Assembly: GCA_937899625.1 (NCBI GenBank)
Contig: CALCCB010000028.1
Coordinates: forward strand, 1-45,522
Direction of reading: 5' to 3'
DNA: 45,522 bases
Source of the DNA: an uncultured Bacteroidota bacterium
GTDB taxonomy: Bacteria > Bacteroidota > Bacteroidia > Flavobacteriales_D > Crocinitomicaceae
The notes under the pieces were generated by a model, which ran no database searches, had not been told where the DNA came from, and saw only the letters and a program-made list of their open reading frames with translations. A program made the translations under genes and the position numbers. Below, one piece after another: positions 16,890 to 24,630 of this stretch (position 1 is its first letter; the number at the start of each line of letters is the position of its first letter).

Positions 16890-17275
16890 AGAACTATTTG
16901 ATTATTGGCGTCATTTTAATGCTGACCGGTGTACTTTTAGGTGCTTTTGGTGCGCATAGCCTGAAGGAAGTAATCTCTGAGGAAAAGTTGATTTCGTTCG
17001 AAACAGGCGTTCGTTATCAAATGATTCATGGAATTGCTTTCTTGGTACTTGTTGGATTGAATAAGGCACTCGAAGGATTTCAGGTCAAGAATTCTACCTT
17101 GTTTTTAATGACATTAGGTGTATTGCTTTTTTCCGGTTCGATCTATTTACTTGCACTACAAGAGGTTTTTGGAGTCGGCCTCACTTTCTTATGGCCGATC
17201 ACGCCTCTTGGGGGATTGATGATCATTGTTAGTTGGGGGTTAGTTTTGTATTCAGTGATAAGATGGAAGGAATAG
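16886..17275 (+). CDS. DUF423 family membrane protein
   Basis: This 129-residue protein has four predicted membrane helices. The N-terminal block MLTGVLLGAFGAHSLK and RYQMIHGIAFLVL are hallmarks of the DUF423 family, and PITPLGGLMIIVSW closes the last loop. Function unknown. I use the ATG at 16886, which overlaps the previous stop by 4 bases and places the start at the first helix; an upstream in-frame GTG would add an implausible polar segment. It overlaps the next gene by 13 bases. Confidence 0.88.
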   Translation: MKNYLIIGVILMLTGVLLGAFGAHSLKEVISEEKLISFETGVRYQMIHGIAFLVLVGLNKALEGFQVKNSTLFLMTLGVLLFSGSIYLLALQEVFGVGLTFLWPITPLGGLMIIVSWGLVLYSVIRWKE

Positions 17276-18069
17276 ATTCACATGATGTCAAAATTACGGT
17301 TCTTGGATCAGGTACTTCACAGGGAATACCTGTAATAGCATGTGATTGCCATGTTTGCGCATCCAAAAGCCCAAAAGACGATCGGTTAAGATCTTCCATA
17401 ATGATCTCTGTAAACGGGGAAAACTTTGTGATCGATAGTGGACCTGATTTCAGGCAGCAAATGTTGCAACACAATGTAAAAACGTTGAGGGCTGTTGTGT
17501 TTACCCATGAACATAAGGATCATGTGGCAGGCATGGATGACGTTAGGGCCTTTAATTACAGGGAGCAGAGGGATATGGAGATTTTCTGCACGGAAAGGGT
17601 CTTAGAAGCTTTAAAACGCGAGTTTAGTTATGTTTTTGCACATGAAAAATATCCTGGTATACCGGAGATCAATGTCAATCTGATCGGGAAGGATCAATTT
17701 AAATTACCGGGTGGTCCTTGGCTGCAACCGATTGAAGTGATGCATTATCGAATGCCGGTATTGGGATTTAGGGTTGGCGATTTCGCATATGTCACGGATG
17801 CTAAAACTATTTCAGATCAAGAAATGGTTAAGTTAAAAGGTGTTAAAATAATAATAGTTAATGCATTAAGAGTTTCGAATCATATCTCACATTTTAATCT
17901 TGAAGAGGCGTTGGAATTCATTCAAAAGGTGAATCCTAAGAAGGCCTATTTAACGCACATTTCGCATCTTTTTGGTACACATGAAGAGATTACAGCGATG
18001 CTTCCTGAAGGAGTAAGTGTGGCTTACGATGGTCTTGAGATTCACTTTGCTTATAATCGGGAAATCTGA
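17263..18069 (+). CDS. MBL-fold metallo-hydrolase, PhnP-like
   Basis: This 268-residue metallo-beta-lactamase-fold hydrolase begins with GSGTSQGIPVIACDCHVCAS, with a paired-Cys arrangement like the zinc site of PhnP. The active-site motif is THEHKDHVAGMDD, followed by VTDAKT, NALR and the C-terminal THISH block. PhnP hydrolyses cyclic ribose phosphates; other members of this branch have unknown substrates. The first ATG giving a normal N-terminus is at 17263, inside the end of the DUF423 gene. The stop overlaps the transporter start by one base (TGATG). Confidence 0.85.
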   Translation: MEGIDSHDVKITVLGSGTSQGIPVIACDCHVCASKSPKDDRLRSSIMISVNGENFVIDSGPDFRQQMLQHNVKTLRAVVFTHEHKDHVAGMDDVRAFNYREQRDMEIFCTERVLEALKREFSYVFAHEKYPGIPEINVNLIGKDQFKLPGGPWLQPIEVMHYRMPVLGFRVGDFAYVTDAKTISDQEMVKLKGVKIIIVNALRVSNHISHFNLEEALEFIQKVNPKKAYLTHISHLFGTHEEITAMLPEGVSVAYDGLEIHFAYNREI

Positions 18070-19649
18070 TGAAGTTTGAACAGATCGACATATGGTTGTT
18101 ATTAGCGGGATTAGGATTATTCCTTTATGGGATGAATATGCTCGAGCAATCTTTACAGGCTTTTGCCGGTCGATCGTTTAAAAAATTCATTCGAAGATTT
18201 ACCAAAGGAAAGATTCAATCCGTTTTGGCGGGGGCTGGGGTTACAACGATCATGCAAAGCAGCTCAATGGTTGTCCTTTTGGTGATGTCATTTGCAGGGG
18301 CAGGTATCATTCAGCTATCAAGTGGGATTGGAATGATCATGGGAGCCAATTTGGGAACGACCATTACCGGATGGATCGTGTCCTTACTTGGATTCAAGCT
18401 GGATCTTGGTCAGATCATTTTACCGTTTCTTGCTTTGGGTGGTTTGGGTGTTATATTTTTGAAATCTGAAAAATGGTCGAACCTCAGTAAGTTTCTGATG
18501 GGGTTCTCATTAATGTTCCTGGGATTGGATTACATGAAGGATGGGTTTGCTTATTTCGCTGCAAATATGGATCTATCATTCTTAAAAGGACAACCGGGCA
18601 TTGTTTTCTTGATCATCGGATTGTTGCTTACTGCCGCGATTCAGTCAAGTTCAGCAGCTATGCTGATCTTTCTATCTTCTTTGGCTGCAGGAATCATTAC
18701 ACTTGAACAAGGTTTTTATCTTGTGATTGGAGCAGATGTAGGAACTACCGTAACAGCACTTCTTGGTACAGTGAACGGTAATTCGATCAAGAAGAAAGTA
18801 GGATATGCACAGGTATTTTTTAATGTGATCAATGGAATCCTTGCAGTTCTTCTCATTCACCCTTTAGGTTGGTTCGTACAGGATGTTATTGGGATGACAG
18901 ATCCTTTAATCGCTTTAGTCGGATTTCATAGCTCAATGAATCTTCTTGGGATCTTGGCGATGCTGCCTTTAATTGGCTATTTAACAACAATTCTCGATAA
19001 AAAATTTCTTAGCAAATCGGATACTTCACTCAAATACTTAACGCTCGCAAATCCGGAAGAGATCCATTCAGCTATTGAAGGGTTGAAAAAAGAAGCGTTA
19101 TGTTTTTTAGAAGAAACCATAAAGATCAATAAAGAACTTGTTACAGCGAACGAGTTGAACATCACCGGGAATTATTTCAAGCTGAAACAACACGAGAGTG
19201 AGGTTATCCCATTCTACCGAACAATGCTGAGCCAGCGTTTAGAGGAGGATGAAATAAAAATGGTAAATCATCTGGTGGCAGTGTTCCGGAATTCGACTCA
19301 TTCGGCGAAGGATATGAAAGATATAAAGCATAACCTGATCGAATTAAGCAATTCAGCTTCTGATCATATTTTCGGTTTTTATAAAAAGATGATTGAGAAT
19401 CAGGATAAGTTTTATCGTGAGTGTTCAACTATTATAGAATACATTGACAAGGCAGGGCATTCAGAATTGCAGCAATTAGATCATTTATTAATAGGAATGC
19501 ATAATGAACAGCAGGAATTGTTATTCAAAGTGCTATCGGTTCATCATTCAGAAATGGACGTTGCGACCCATCTGAATATTTTGAAAGAAGTCAATAACTC
19601 AAACGAAGCACTGCTTCTTGCGATCCAGAGTTACATGCAGATTGACTAG
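18069..19649 (+). CDS. Na/Pi cotransporter family protein with PhoU-like C-terminus
   Basis: This 526-residue transporter has two inverted repeats of the NptA/SLC34 family, each with the QSSS substrate-binding motif: TTIMQSSSMVVLLVMSFAGAG and TAAIQSSSAAMLIFLSSLAAG. It has the associated GANLGTTITG and GADVGTTVTALLG blocks. About eight hydrophobic segments end near residue 315. The remaining 200 residues are helical and polar like a PhoU regulatory domain. The family moves phosphate or other anions with sodium. It is the last gene of the wecB unit and overlaps the convergent glycosidase gene by 4 bases without a visible terminator. Confidence 0.9.
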   Translation: MKFEQIDIWLLLAGLGLFLYGMNMLEQSLQAFAGRSFKKFIRRFTKGKIQSVLAGAGVTTIMQSSSMVVLLVMSFAGAGIIQLSSGIGMIMGANLGTTITGWIVSLLGFKLDLGQIILPFLALGGLGVIFLKSEKWSNLSKFLMGFSLMFLGLDYMKDGFAYFAANMDLSFLKGQPGIVFLIIGLLLTAAIQSSSAAMLIFLSSLAAGIITLEQGFYLVIGADVGTTVTALLGTVNGNSIKKKVGYAQVFFNVINGILAVLLIHPLGWFVQDVIGMTDPLIALVGFHSSMNLLGILAMLPLIGYLTTILDKKFLSKSDTSLKYLTLANPEEIHSAIEGLKKEALCFLEETIKINKELVTANELNITGNYFKLKQHESEVIPFYRTMLSQRLEEDEIKMVNHLVAVFRNSTHSAKDMKDIKHNLIELSNSASDHIFGFYKKMIENQDKFYRECSTIIEYIDKAGHSELQQLDHLLIGMHNEQQELLFKVLSVHHSEMDVATHLNILKEVNNSNEALLLAIQSYMQID

Positions 19650-20518
19650 ATCTTTTTCCTGATGCCAATCACATTTGGAATAGGCCAGAAATTAGGATTA
19701 TCGTCATTAGCGAATGTTTGCGTAACATAGCTTCCGAATCTTTTGATCAGAATGTCATTTGTTTTAATGAACAGGCTTGTTTCGGGGCCTCCTTCAAGAT
19801 AGATCGCGTTACTCAATTTATAAGGCATATCTTTCATGAAGCCGATCATTTGATTGTGTGTATAGGGAGATCTGGTAAATAGGAGGTAGATTCTTCCTTG
19901 AGGGTCTTTTGCAGCAACTAACATACTGCATGATTGCTTTTTCTTGTTCCAGCTAAGAGGTTCACTATTGCAATCGATCATTCTCATTCCCTGAGCGTAG
20001 CAGTTAAAATCGTTTTTAATTGATTTCCAGGGTTGGCACTCCAGATCGAAAATATCAAAATTGCTGTTCAGAGAGTCTTTTGGTTGAAAAGCGATCATCG
20101 AGTTACAATGGGGTTCCAGTTTACGGTTGTTCAAATGCCTGTTGTTTTTCAAATAACCTCTGTGGATCATTCCATTAGCCATATCATACATTCCTGCGTT
20201 AAAGACCACGTCCAAATCGTATTTTTCAGCCCATTGATAAGCTTTTAAAGGTTTTCTTCCTCTCTGGCTCGCATTGTGCATTTCAAACTCGAAATATTCC
20301 GGTTCAATTCTTAAGATACTGATGATCGAATTATTGATTTCTGATTTTACAGGAGCATCAATTTCGATAAATTCCATTCCCTTTTCAAGGGTAGTCCATT
20401 GTTTGTAAGGGTTGATGGTGACGGCTTTGATTTCGACTTTCTTTTTAGGTTCTTTTTCTTGTTGACAAGAAATGAACAGAGTCCCCAGGAACAGGAAATG
20501 AATTGGCTTATATTTCAT
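19646..20518 (-). CDS. Phosphodiester glycosidase (NAGPA-type) lipoprotein
   Basis: This 290-residue protein starts at MKYKPIHFLFLGTLFISC, with a lipobox LFISC. An upstream in-frame start would put a polar stretch before the leader. The mature domain has DVVFNAGMYD (about 107-116), MIHRGYLKN, CYAQGMRMIDC, LLVFTRSPYTH-like LLFTRSPYTHNQM and AIYLEGGPETSLFI. These are signatures of the NAGPA/DUF2233 phosphodiester glycosidase fold that removes phosphate-linked sugars. A cell-envelope sugar phosphodiester is the likely target. The start lies within the end of the lysozyme-like gene (11-base overlap), so the two are translated from one message. Confidence 0.82.
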   Translation of the reverse strand: MKYKPIHFLFLGTLFISCQQEKEPKKKVEIKAVTINPYKQWTTLEKGMEFIEIDAPVKSEINNSIISILRIEPEYFEFEMHNASQRGRKPLKAYQWAEKYDLDVVFNAGMYDMANGMIHRGYLKNNRHLNNRKLEPHCNSMIAFQPKDSLNSNFDIFDLECQPWKSIKNDFNCYAQGMRMIDCNSEPLSWNKKKQSCSMLVAAKDPQGRIYLLFTRSPYTHNQMIGFMKDMPYKLSNAIYLEGGPETSLFIKTNDILIKRFGSYVTQTFANDDNPNFWPIPNVIGIRKKI

Positions 20519-21683
20519 TTTCGATCCAGTCGAATTTTTTTGACTGTATGGGGAAAAGATCAAACAGTTCTCCAGAATAATAGAATTGGTAGGCTATTGC
20601 TCCGAAGGTATAGGGTTTTTCGTAGATCTTGATCGTTGAACCACCAACTCTTGGGTTAGATTTTGGTTTAGATTGAGGAAAACCTACATTAAACAATGTC
20701 GCAAGGATCTCTGGGCGATCATCGATAGGGAATTCGGCTCTTTCCCATTGATGTTTTACCTGCTTGAGAAACACAGCTGCGTATAAATAAGAATAATAAT
20801 GATTTCTATAAGAGGTCAGTCGGTCCAGTCGCTCCTGAGTGGTATCTTCAGTAGCAAAGTCGAGTAGGTTTTCATAGCGCTCTCCCAAGTAATATTCGCT
20901 ATCAGGAGTTTTCAAAAGGCGCTCGATCTTCATCGCTGTATGCTCTTTGATGCCAGTTACGCCAAAAGAAAACTGCGATTCAACGCTCAGGATCTTCAAT
21001 GGTCCGATCCATTTTTTATACGCCTCTCGATTCGAGTTGAAAAGCCGTATTTGCTCACCCACCAAACATGCAACGATTAATCTTGATTCGACACCTGTTA
21101 CTCTTGCCGCAGAATCGATCAATTCCTTATCCTTTGCGACCGCAATTTTGAAATCCTGCCATTCAGAAATGTTCATCCATTCATAAACACTGATGGATCT
21201 GTATTTTTTCTTTCGTTTGAGACTTGCCTTTAATTTACGAAGTTGTTGATTGTAATACTTGTTGTCTTTCAATTGAATATCTGCAGCATCCAACATTCGC
21301 AGGATTTCCTTTTTATCATCTGACTTCTCATAGGCGTTCATGATGAATTGAGCATTAACAGGATAGAATTTGTTCAAAAGTACTATGCGCTGAACAGCTT
21401 CATAATCGTTGAATTGAACGGAAGAGGTGTCCAGTTCAAACGATTGGTTGTATTTATCTTTGATCTCCTGAAAGTATCTGTTATTTACGTCAACGGAACC
21501 GGAATCATCTGTTAGCCTCAATTTGATTGCAGCGTAACTGGCAGTTAGGAAAAATCCGATCAGTGCAAATCCCACCAGTAAGGTGTAAAAGGGGATTTTG
21601 AACCATTTACTTTTGAAGACCTTTTTCACTTTTGACGTTAAAAATTCAGTTGCGAAATTAGGAAAGTAATATTGATCCCGCAA
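20508..21683 (-). CDS. Membrane-anchored, divergent lysozyme-like protein
   Basis: This protein of about 391 residues has one transmembrane helix near residues 31-50 and a large periplasmic part. From about 195 the pattern resembles lysozyme/transglycosylase folds: GVESRLIVACLVGEQIRLF (candidate catalytic Glu210), SVESQFSFGVTGIKEHTA, then SYLYAAVFLKQVKHQWE and EILATLFNVGFPQSKP...NPRVGG, where SLT enzymes have the LAAYNAG motif and DUF1402 proteins have TLYNVG. I infer peptidoglycan cleavage, but no exact family is recognised. The start is uncertain: 21683 is TTG, and a GTG at 21629 just before the TM helix is an alternative. It is coupled to the phosphodiester glycosidase gene. Confidence 0.6.
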   Translation of the reverse strand: MRDQYYFPNFATEFLTSKVKKVFKSKWFKIPFYTLLVGFALIGFFLTASYAAIKLRLTDDSGSVDVNNRYFQEIKDKYNQSFELDTSSVQFNDYEAVQRIVLLNKFYPVNAQFIMNAYEKSDDKKEILRMLDAADIQLKDNKYYNQQLRKLKASLKRKKKYRSISVYEWMNISEWQDFKIAVAKDKELIDSAARVTGVESRLIVACLVGEQIRLFNSNREAYKKWIGPLKILSVESQFSFGVTGIKEHTAMKIERLLKTPDSEYYLGERYENLLDFATEDTTQERLDRLTSYRNHYYSYLYAAVFLKQVKHQWERAEFPIDDRPEILATLFNVGFPQSKPKSNPRVGGSTIKIYEKPYTFGAIAYQFYYSGELFDLFPIQSKKFDWIENEI

Positions 21684-21753
21684 TAGTGCATGTGCTCATA
21701 CCTTACTGTATTTCAATACTTTTTGTAATCAATTCTGAGTTGAAGAAATTAGC

Positions 21754-21761
21754 TATCTTTG
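21754..21761 (+). promoter_or_regulatory. -7 element TATCTTTG upstream of fabI
   Basis: TATCTTTG is an exact TAnnTTTG match and lies 18 bases before the fabI ATG. The predicted leader is therefore very short. A TTG occurs 11 bases upstream, but no clear -33 TTTG is seen. Confidence 0.5.
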
Positions 21762-21779
21762 ACCTCAAAATATTGCAAA

Positions 21780-22592
21780 ATGGCAAAAGGATTATTAGAA
21801 GGAAAAAGAGGGATTATTTTCGGTGCACTAAACAATCAGTCAATAGCATGGCATGTTGCTGAAAAGGCTCATGAGCATGGTGCAAAGTTCGTTTTAACAA
21901 ATGCGCCGATCGCAATGAGAATGGGTGAGATCAATGAACTGGCTTCAAAGACCGGCTCTAAAATCATTCCTGCAGACGCAACGAGTGTTGAAGATCTTGA
22001 AAAGTTGATTTCTCAGTCTATGGAGATCCTTGGTGGTAAGATCGATTTTATTCTACATTCTATTGGAATGTCAGTAAACGTTAGAAAAGGAAACCACTAT
22101 ACTAGTGAGAACTATGATTATACAATGAAGGGACTTGACGTTTCTGCATTGTCCTTTCACAAAGTAATGCAAACGGCAATGAAGTTGGATGCAATGAATG
22201 AATGGGGATCGATAGTGGCGCTTTCGTATATCGCTGCTCAACGTGTTTTCCCTGATTACAATGATATGGCAGATAACAAAGCATATCTGGAATCGATTGC
22301 AAGAAGTTTCGGATACCATTATGGGGTACAGAAAAAAGTGAGAGTAAATACGATCTCTCAATCGCCAACGATGACAACTGCTGGTAGCGGTGTTAAAGGT
22401 TTTTCTGAGTTCATCAGTTTCTCAGAAAAGATGTCGCCTCTAGGTAATGCTGATGCGGAATCTTGTGCTGATTACTGTGTTACTTTGTTCTCGGATCTGA
22501 CAAGATATGTGACTATGCAGAACCTTTTCCATGATGGTGGTTTTTCAAATACAGGTGTCACGACCGAAGTGATAGAGAAATTCTCAAACTAA
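21780..22592 (+). CDS. fabI: Enoyl-[acyl-carrier-protein] reductase (NADH), FabI type
   Basis: This 270-residue short-chain dehydrogenase catalyses the last reduction in each fatty-acid elongation cycle. It begins MAKGLLEGKRG; an earlier in-frame TTG is rejected because it precedes this conserved start. It carries the FabI-specific cofactor loop GALNNQSIAWHVA, then DFILHSIG and the atypical SDR active site (Tyr-x6-Lys in YNDMADNK) with the preceding LSYIAAQRVFPDYN segment. VNTISQSPTMTTAGSG and the final MQNLFHDGGFSNTG are also family-typical. A strong hairpin terminator follows, so it is probably monocistronic. Confidence 0.95.
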   Translation: MAKGLLEGKRGIIFGALNNQSIAWHVAEKAHEHGAKFVLTNAPIAMRMGEINELASKTGSKIIPADATSVEDLEKLISQSMEILGGKIDFILHSIGMSVNVRKGNHYTSENYDYTMKGLDVSALSFHKVMQTAMKLDAMNEWGSIVALSYIAAQRVFPDYNDMADNKAYLESIARSFGYHYGVQKKVRVNTISQSPTMTTAGSGVKGFSEFISFSEKMSPLGNADAESCADYCVTLFSDLTRYVTMQNLFHDGGFSNTGVTTEVIEKFSN

Positions 22593-22596
22593 ATAG

Positions 22597-22622
22597 AAAA
22601 TGCAGCTTTGGCTGCATTTTTT
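22597..22622 (+). terminator. Rho-independent terminator after fabI
   Basis: A perfect hairpin AAAATGCAGC-TTTG-GCTGCATTTT is followed by more T residues and begins 4 bases after the fabI stop. Confidence 0.85.
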
Positions 22623-22681
22623 GTATATACGAAATGAGAAATAATCGCGTTTTTAGGGTAAGGACCAAAAACCAGATCAAC

Positions 22682-23296
22682 ATGAAATCACTACTCATTT
22701 TTGTGTTTGCTTTACATATTGGAGCAATAGTAGCACAACCTTTAGACATCAAAGGAAATGATGGAGGAATGTTCAGCTTAGGAGCCAGAACGACCATCAG
22801 CACATTTAATCATGGTGAATTCGCTAATACCGGGACTGGAATAGGAGGGCAGTTCAGACTTCAGTTCGCTGATCGTGTGAATTCAGATTGGTTTTTCGAT
22901 TATATCACGGGAGATATTGAGGATTTTGCTCATCGAACTGATTATCATATTGGTTGGAGCGTGTTGTTTTATCCTACGGAGGGAGGAAAGTTGTTTCGTC
23001 CGTATGTATTAGCTGGACACTGTTTTGACTATACAAGATTAGTGGATAATTCGAATTCATTGAATTATTTGGAACGATGGAGTTCTGCTGTTCAAGGTGG
23101 AGCTGGAGTTCATGTGAATCTTTCACCTCGTCTTGATCTTTCTGTTGTTGGTCAATACATGATCCATTTGGGTAATCATGTGGATGCTGAGCAATTGAAT
23201 GGCACAGTCGAGTTTCGATCAGAAGGAGGAGGTAGTCTGGAAGGACATTTGCTCTTCCATGTAGGGATCAATTACAAAATTGCTGACTTATGGTAA
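22682..23296 (+). CDS. Outer-membrane beta-barrel-like protein
   Basis: This 204-residue protein has a signal peptide (MKSLLIFVFALHIGAIVAQ). The mature part alternates aromatic and polar strands (FSLGARTTISTFNHGEF, GGQFRLQFADRV, WFFDYITGDIED, HIGWSVLFYPTEGG, FRPYVLAGHCFDYTR, QGGAGVHVNLSPRLDLSVVGQYMIHLG) and ends HVGINYKIADLW, with a terminal aromatic as in 8-strand barrels. An upstream in-frame ATG at 22634 exists but would precede the leader with polar residues. It overlaps the next barrel-like gene by 7 bases. No specific function recognised. Confidence 0.72.
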   Translation: MKSLLIFVFALHIGAIVAQPLDIKGNDGGMFSLGARTTISTFNHGEFANTGTGIGGQFRLQFADRVNSDWFFDYITGDIEDFAHRTDYHIGWSVLFYPTEGGKLFRPYVLAGHCFDYTRLVDNSNSLNYLERWSSAVQGGAGVHVNLSPRLDLSVVGQYMIHLGNHVDAEQLNGTVEFRSEGGGSLEGHLLFHVGINYKIADLW

Positions 23297-23850
23297 GAAT
23301 AATTCTTTTTTCAGCAGCTGTTCTGTTTGCGCATTATTCCATAGGACAGCAGGAGCAGTATATTCGTCAAGGTACTTTAAAGGCATCAGCCACAATAGCT
23401 CCTTCAAAAATGTTGAATCGCGATGTTCAGAATATATACATCCATGGTTTTCTGGCCTATCAACTGGATGAGAAGTTGAGTTTGAGGGGAGAGTCTTTTT
23501 TCTATATTCCGGGTGCAGAGTCTTCAAGTAGTGTAAATATGTATACTAGCGCCTTGAATGCGAGCTTTGGTGCCTTTTATCATGAAACGAAAAATAACTG
23601 GGATAATTATTTAGGATTTCAGCCGGGACTGTCCATTATTCAGTCTCCTTTGAAATCCGGAACTTCTTTTAATCCTACTTTCTCGTTGAAGATAGGTACG
23701 GCTTATTATGTATGGAAATACTTTCATTTTTTCGCGGAATTGACATACATGAATTCGACGATAAGAGGTTTTGAAAAAGGTTCTTTAAGGGCCGACGAAT
23801 TGATCTTTTCGGCCGGACTTGGATTTCAGATCAACACAAAAAAGGACTAG
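23290..23850 (+). CDS. Second small outer-membrane beta-barrel-like protein
   Basis: This 186-residue protein has a signal peptide (MVRIILFSAAVLFAHYSIGQ). Repeated amphipathic strands such as GFLAYQLDEKLSLRGESFFYIPG, ALNASFGAFYHETK, NYLGFQPGLSII, FSLKIGTAYYVWKYFHFFAELTYMNS and LIFSAGLGFQI suggest an 8-10 strand barrel. It begins inside the end of the preceding gene and overlaps the opposing glycosyltransferase gene by 4 bases. The two barrel-like genes probably form a pair of envelope proteins; ligand or role unknown. Confidence 0.7.
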   Translation: MVRIILFSAAVLFAHYSIGQQEQYIRQGTLKASATIAPSKMLNRDVQNIYIHGFLAYQLDEKLSLRGESFFYIPGAESSSSVNMYTSALNASFGAFYHETKNNWDNYLGFQPGLSIIQSPLKSGTSFNPTFSLKIGTAYYVWKYFHFFAELTYMNSTIRGFEKGSLRADELIFSAGLGFQINTKKD

Positions 23851-24569
23851 CTAAATCGGTATTTGACGATGCAATACATCACTCTAAAACCGTCTTTGTA
23901 GTTGATCTTTTTGCCTTCCTCACGTTTTCTTGCTGAATACGAAATAGGAATCTCTTTAAAGGATGTGTTTTTTAATTTGGCCAACTTCACGGTAACCTCT
24001 GGTTCAAAACCAAATCTTTTTTCTTTAAGATTCAGCTGCTTGAGAATATCGGCAGGCACAAGTTTATAGCAGGTCATCATGTCTGTCAAACGCACTCCCG
24101 TGAATAGATTTGAGAGCTTGGTAAGAAAGCCATTCCCCATGATGTGCCACATAAAATTGGTGTTCTCATGTTTCTGTTCAAGAAAACGAGATCCATAAAT
24201 GACATTGTGCTCACCTTTTAACCATTCTGACAAAAGAAGATTGATGTCATTGGGATCAAGTTCCAAGTCAGCATCCTGAATAATGATGAGGTCACCGGTC
24301 GCGAGCTCTATCCCTTTGTGAAGAGCCGCTCCTTTACCGGAATTTACTTCCTGATGATGAACAATAATCCTGGAATCCCCATGCTTCTGCGCAAATTCGT
24401 CAGCAAGGTTACCTGTACTATCTGATGAACGATCGTTGATAACGATGATCTCTTTTTCCAGATCTCCTGCAAGAGGGAGCTCCAATACCTTTTCCAGGAT
24501 CTGAGAAATCGTTTCCTCTTCATTGTATGCTGGAATTAATATTGAAAGTCTGCTTGCCTTGTTGTTCAT
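23847..24569 (-). CDS. Glycosyltransferase family 2 (polyprenyl-phosphate sugar transferase-like)
   Basis: This GT-A enzyme of 240 residues begins MNNKASRLSILIPAYNEEETISQIL. IIVINDRSSDSTGN, NSGKGAALHKGI and the DXD-like IIIQDADLELDP are the nucleotide-sugar and metal sites, and IYGSRFL with a later EPEVTVKLAK segment resemble dolichyl/undecaprenyl-phosphate mannosyl or glucosyl transferases. There are no C-terminal membrane helices, so it is probably peripheral to the inner membrane. An in-frame TTG three codons upstream is less likely than the ATG. It is divergent from the GT-C-like membrane protein gene, an obvious candidate user of its lipid-linked sugar. Confidence 0.86.
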   Translation of the reverse strand: MNNKASRLSILIPAYNEEETISQILEKVLELPLAGDLEKEIIVINDRSSDSTGNLADEFAQKHGDSRIIVHHQEVNSGKGAALHKGIELATGDLIIIQDADLELDPNDINLLLSEWLKGEHNVIYGSRFLEQKHENTNFMWHIMGNGFLTKLSNLFTGVRLTDMMTCYKLVPADILKQLNLKEKRFGFEPEVTVKLAKLKNTSFKEIPISYSARKREEGKKINYKDGFRVMYCIVKYRFS

Positions 24570-24614
24570 GCACCCCAAAGATAATTGATTTCAAAAGTGC
24601 CATAGGATTATTCT

Positions 24615-24622
24615 TATTTTTG
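24615..24622 (+). promoter_or_regulatory. Candidate -7 element TATTTTTG
   Basis: TATTTTTG matches TAnnTTTG and ends only 8 bases before the ATG at 24631, implying an almost leaderless message. It lies in a T-rich stretch, so chance is a real alternative. Confidence 0.3.
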
Positions 24623-24630
24623 TTTGAACA

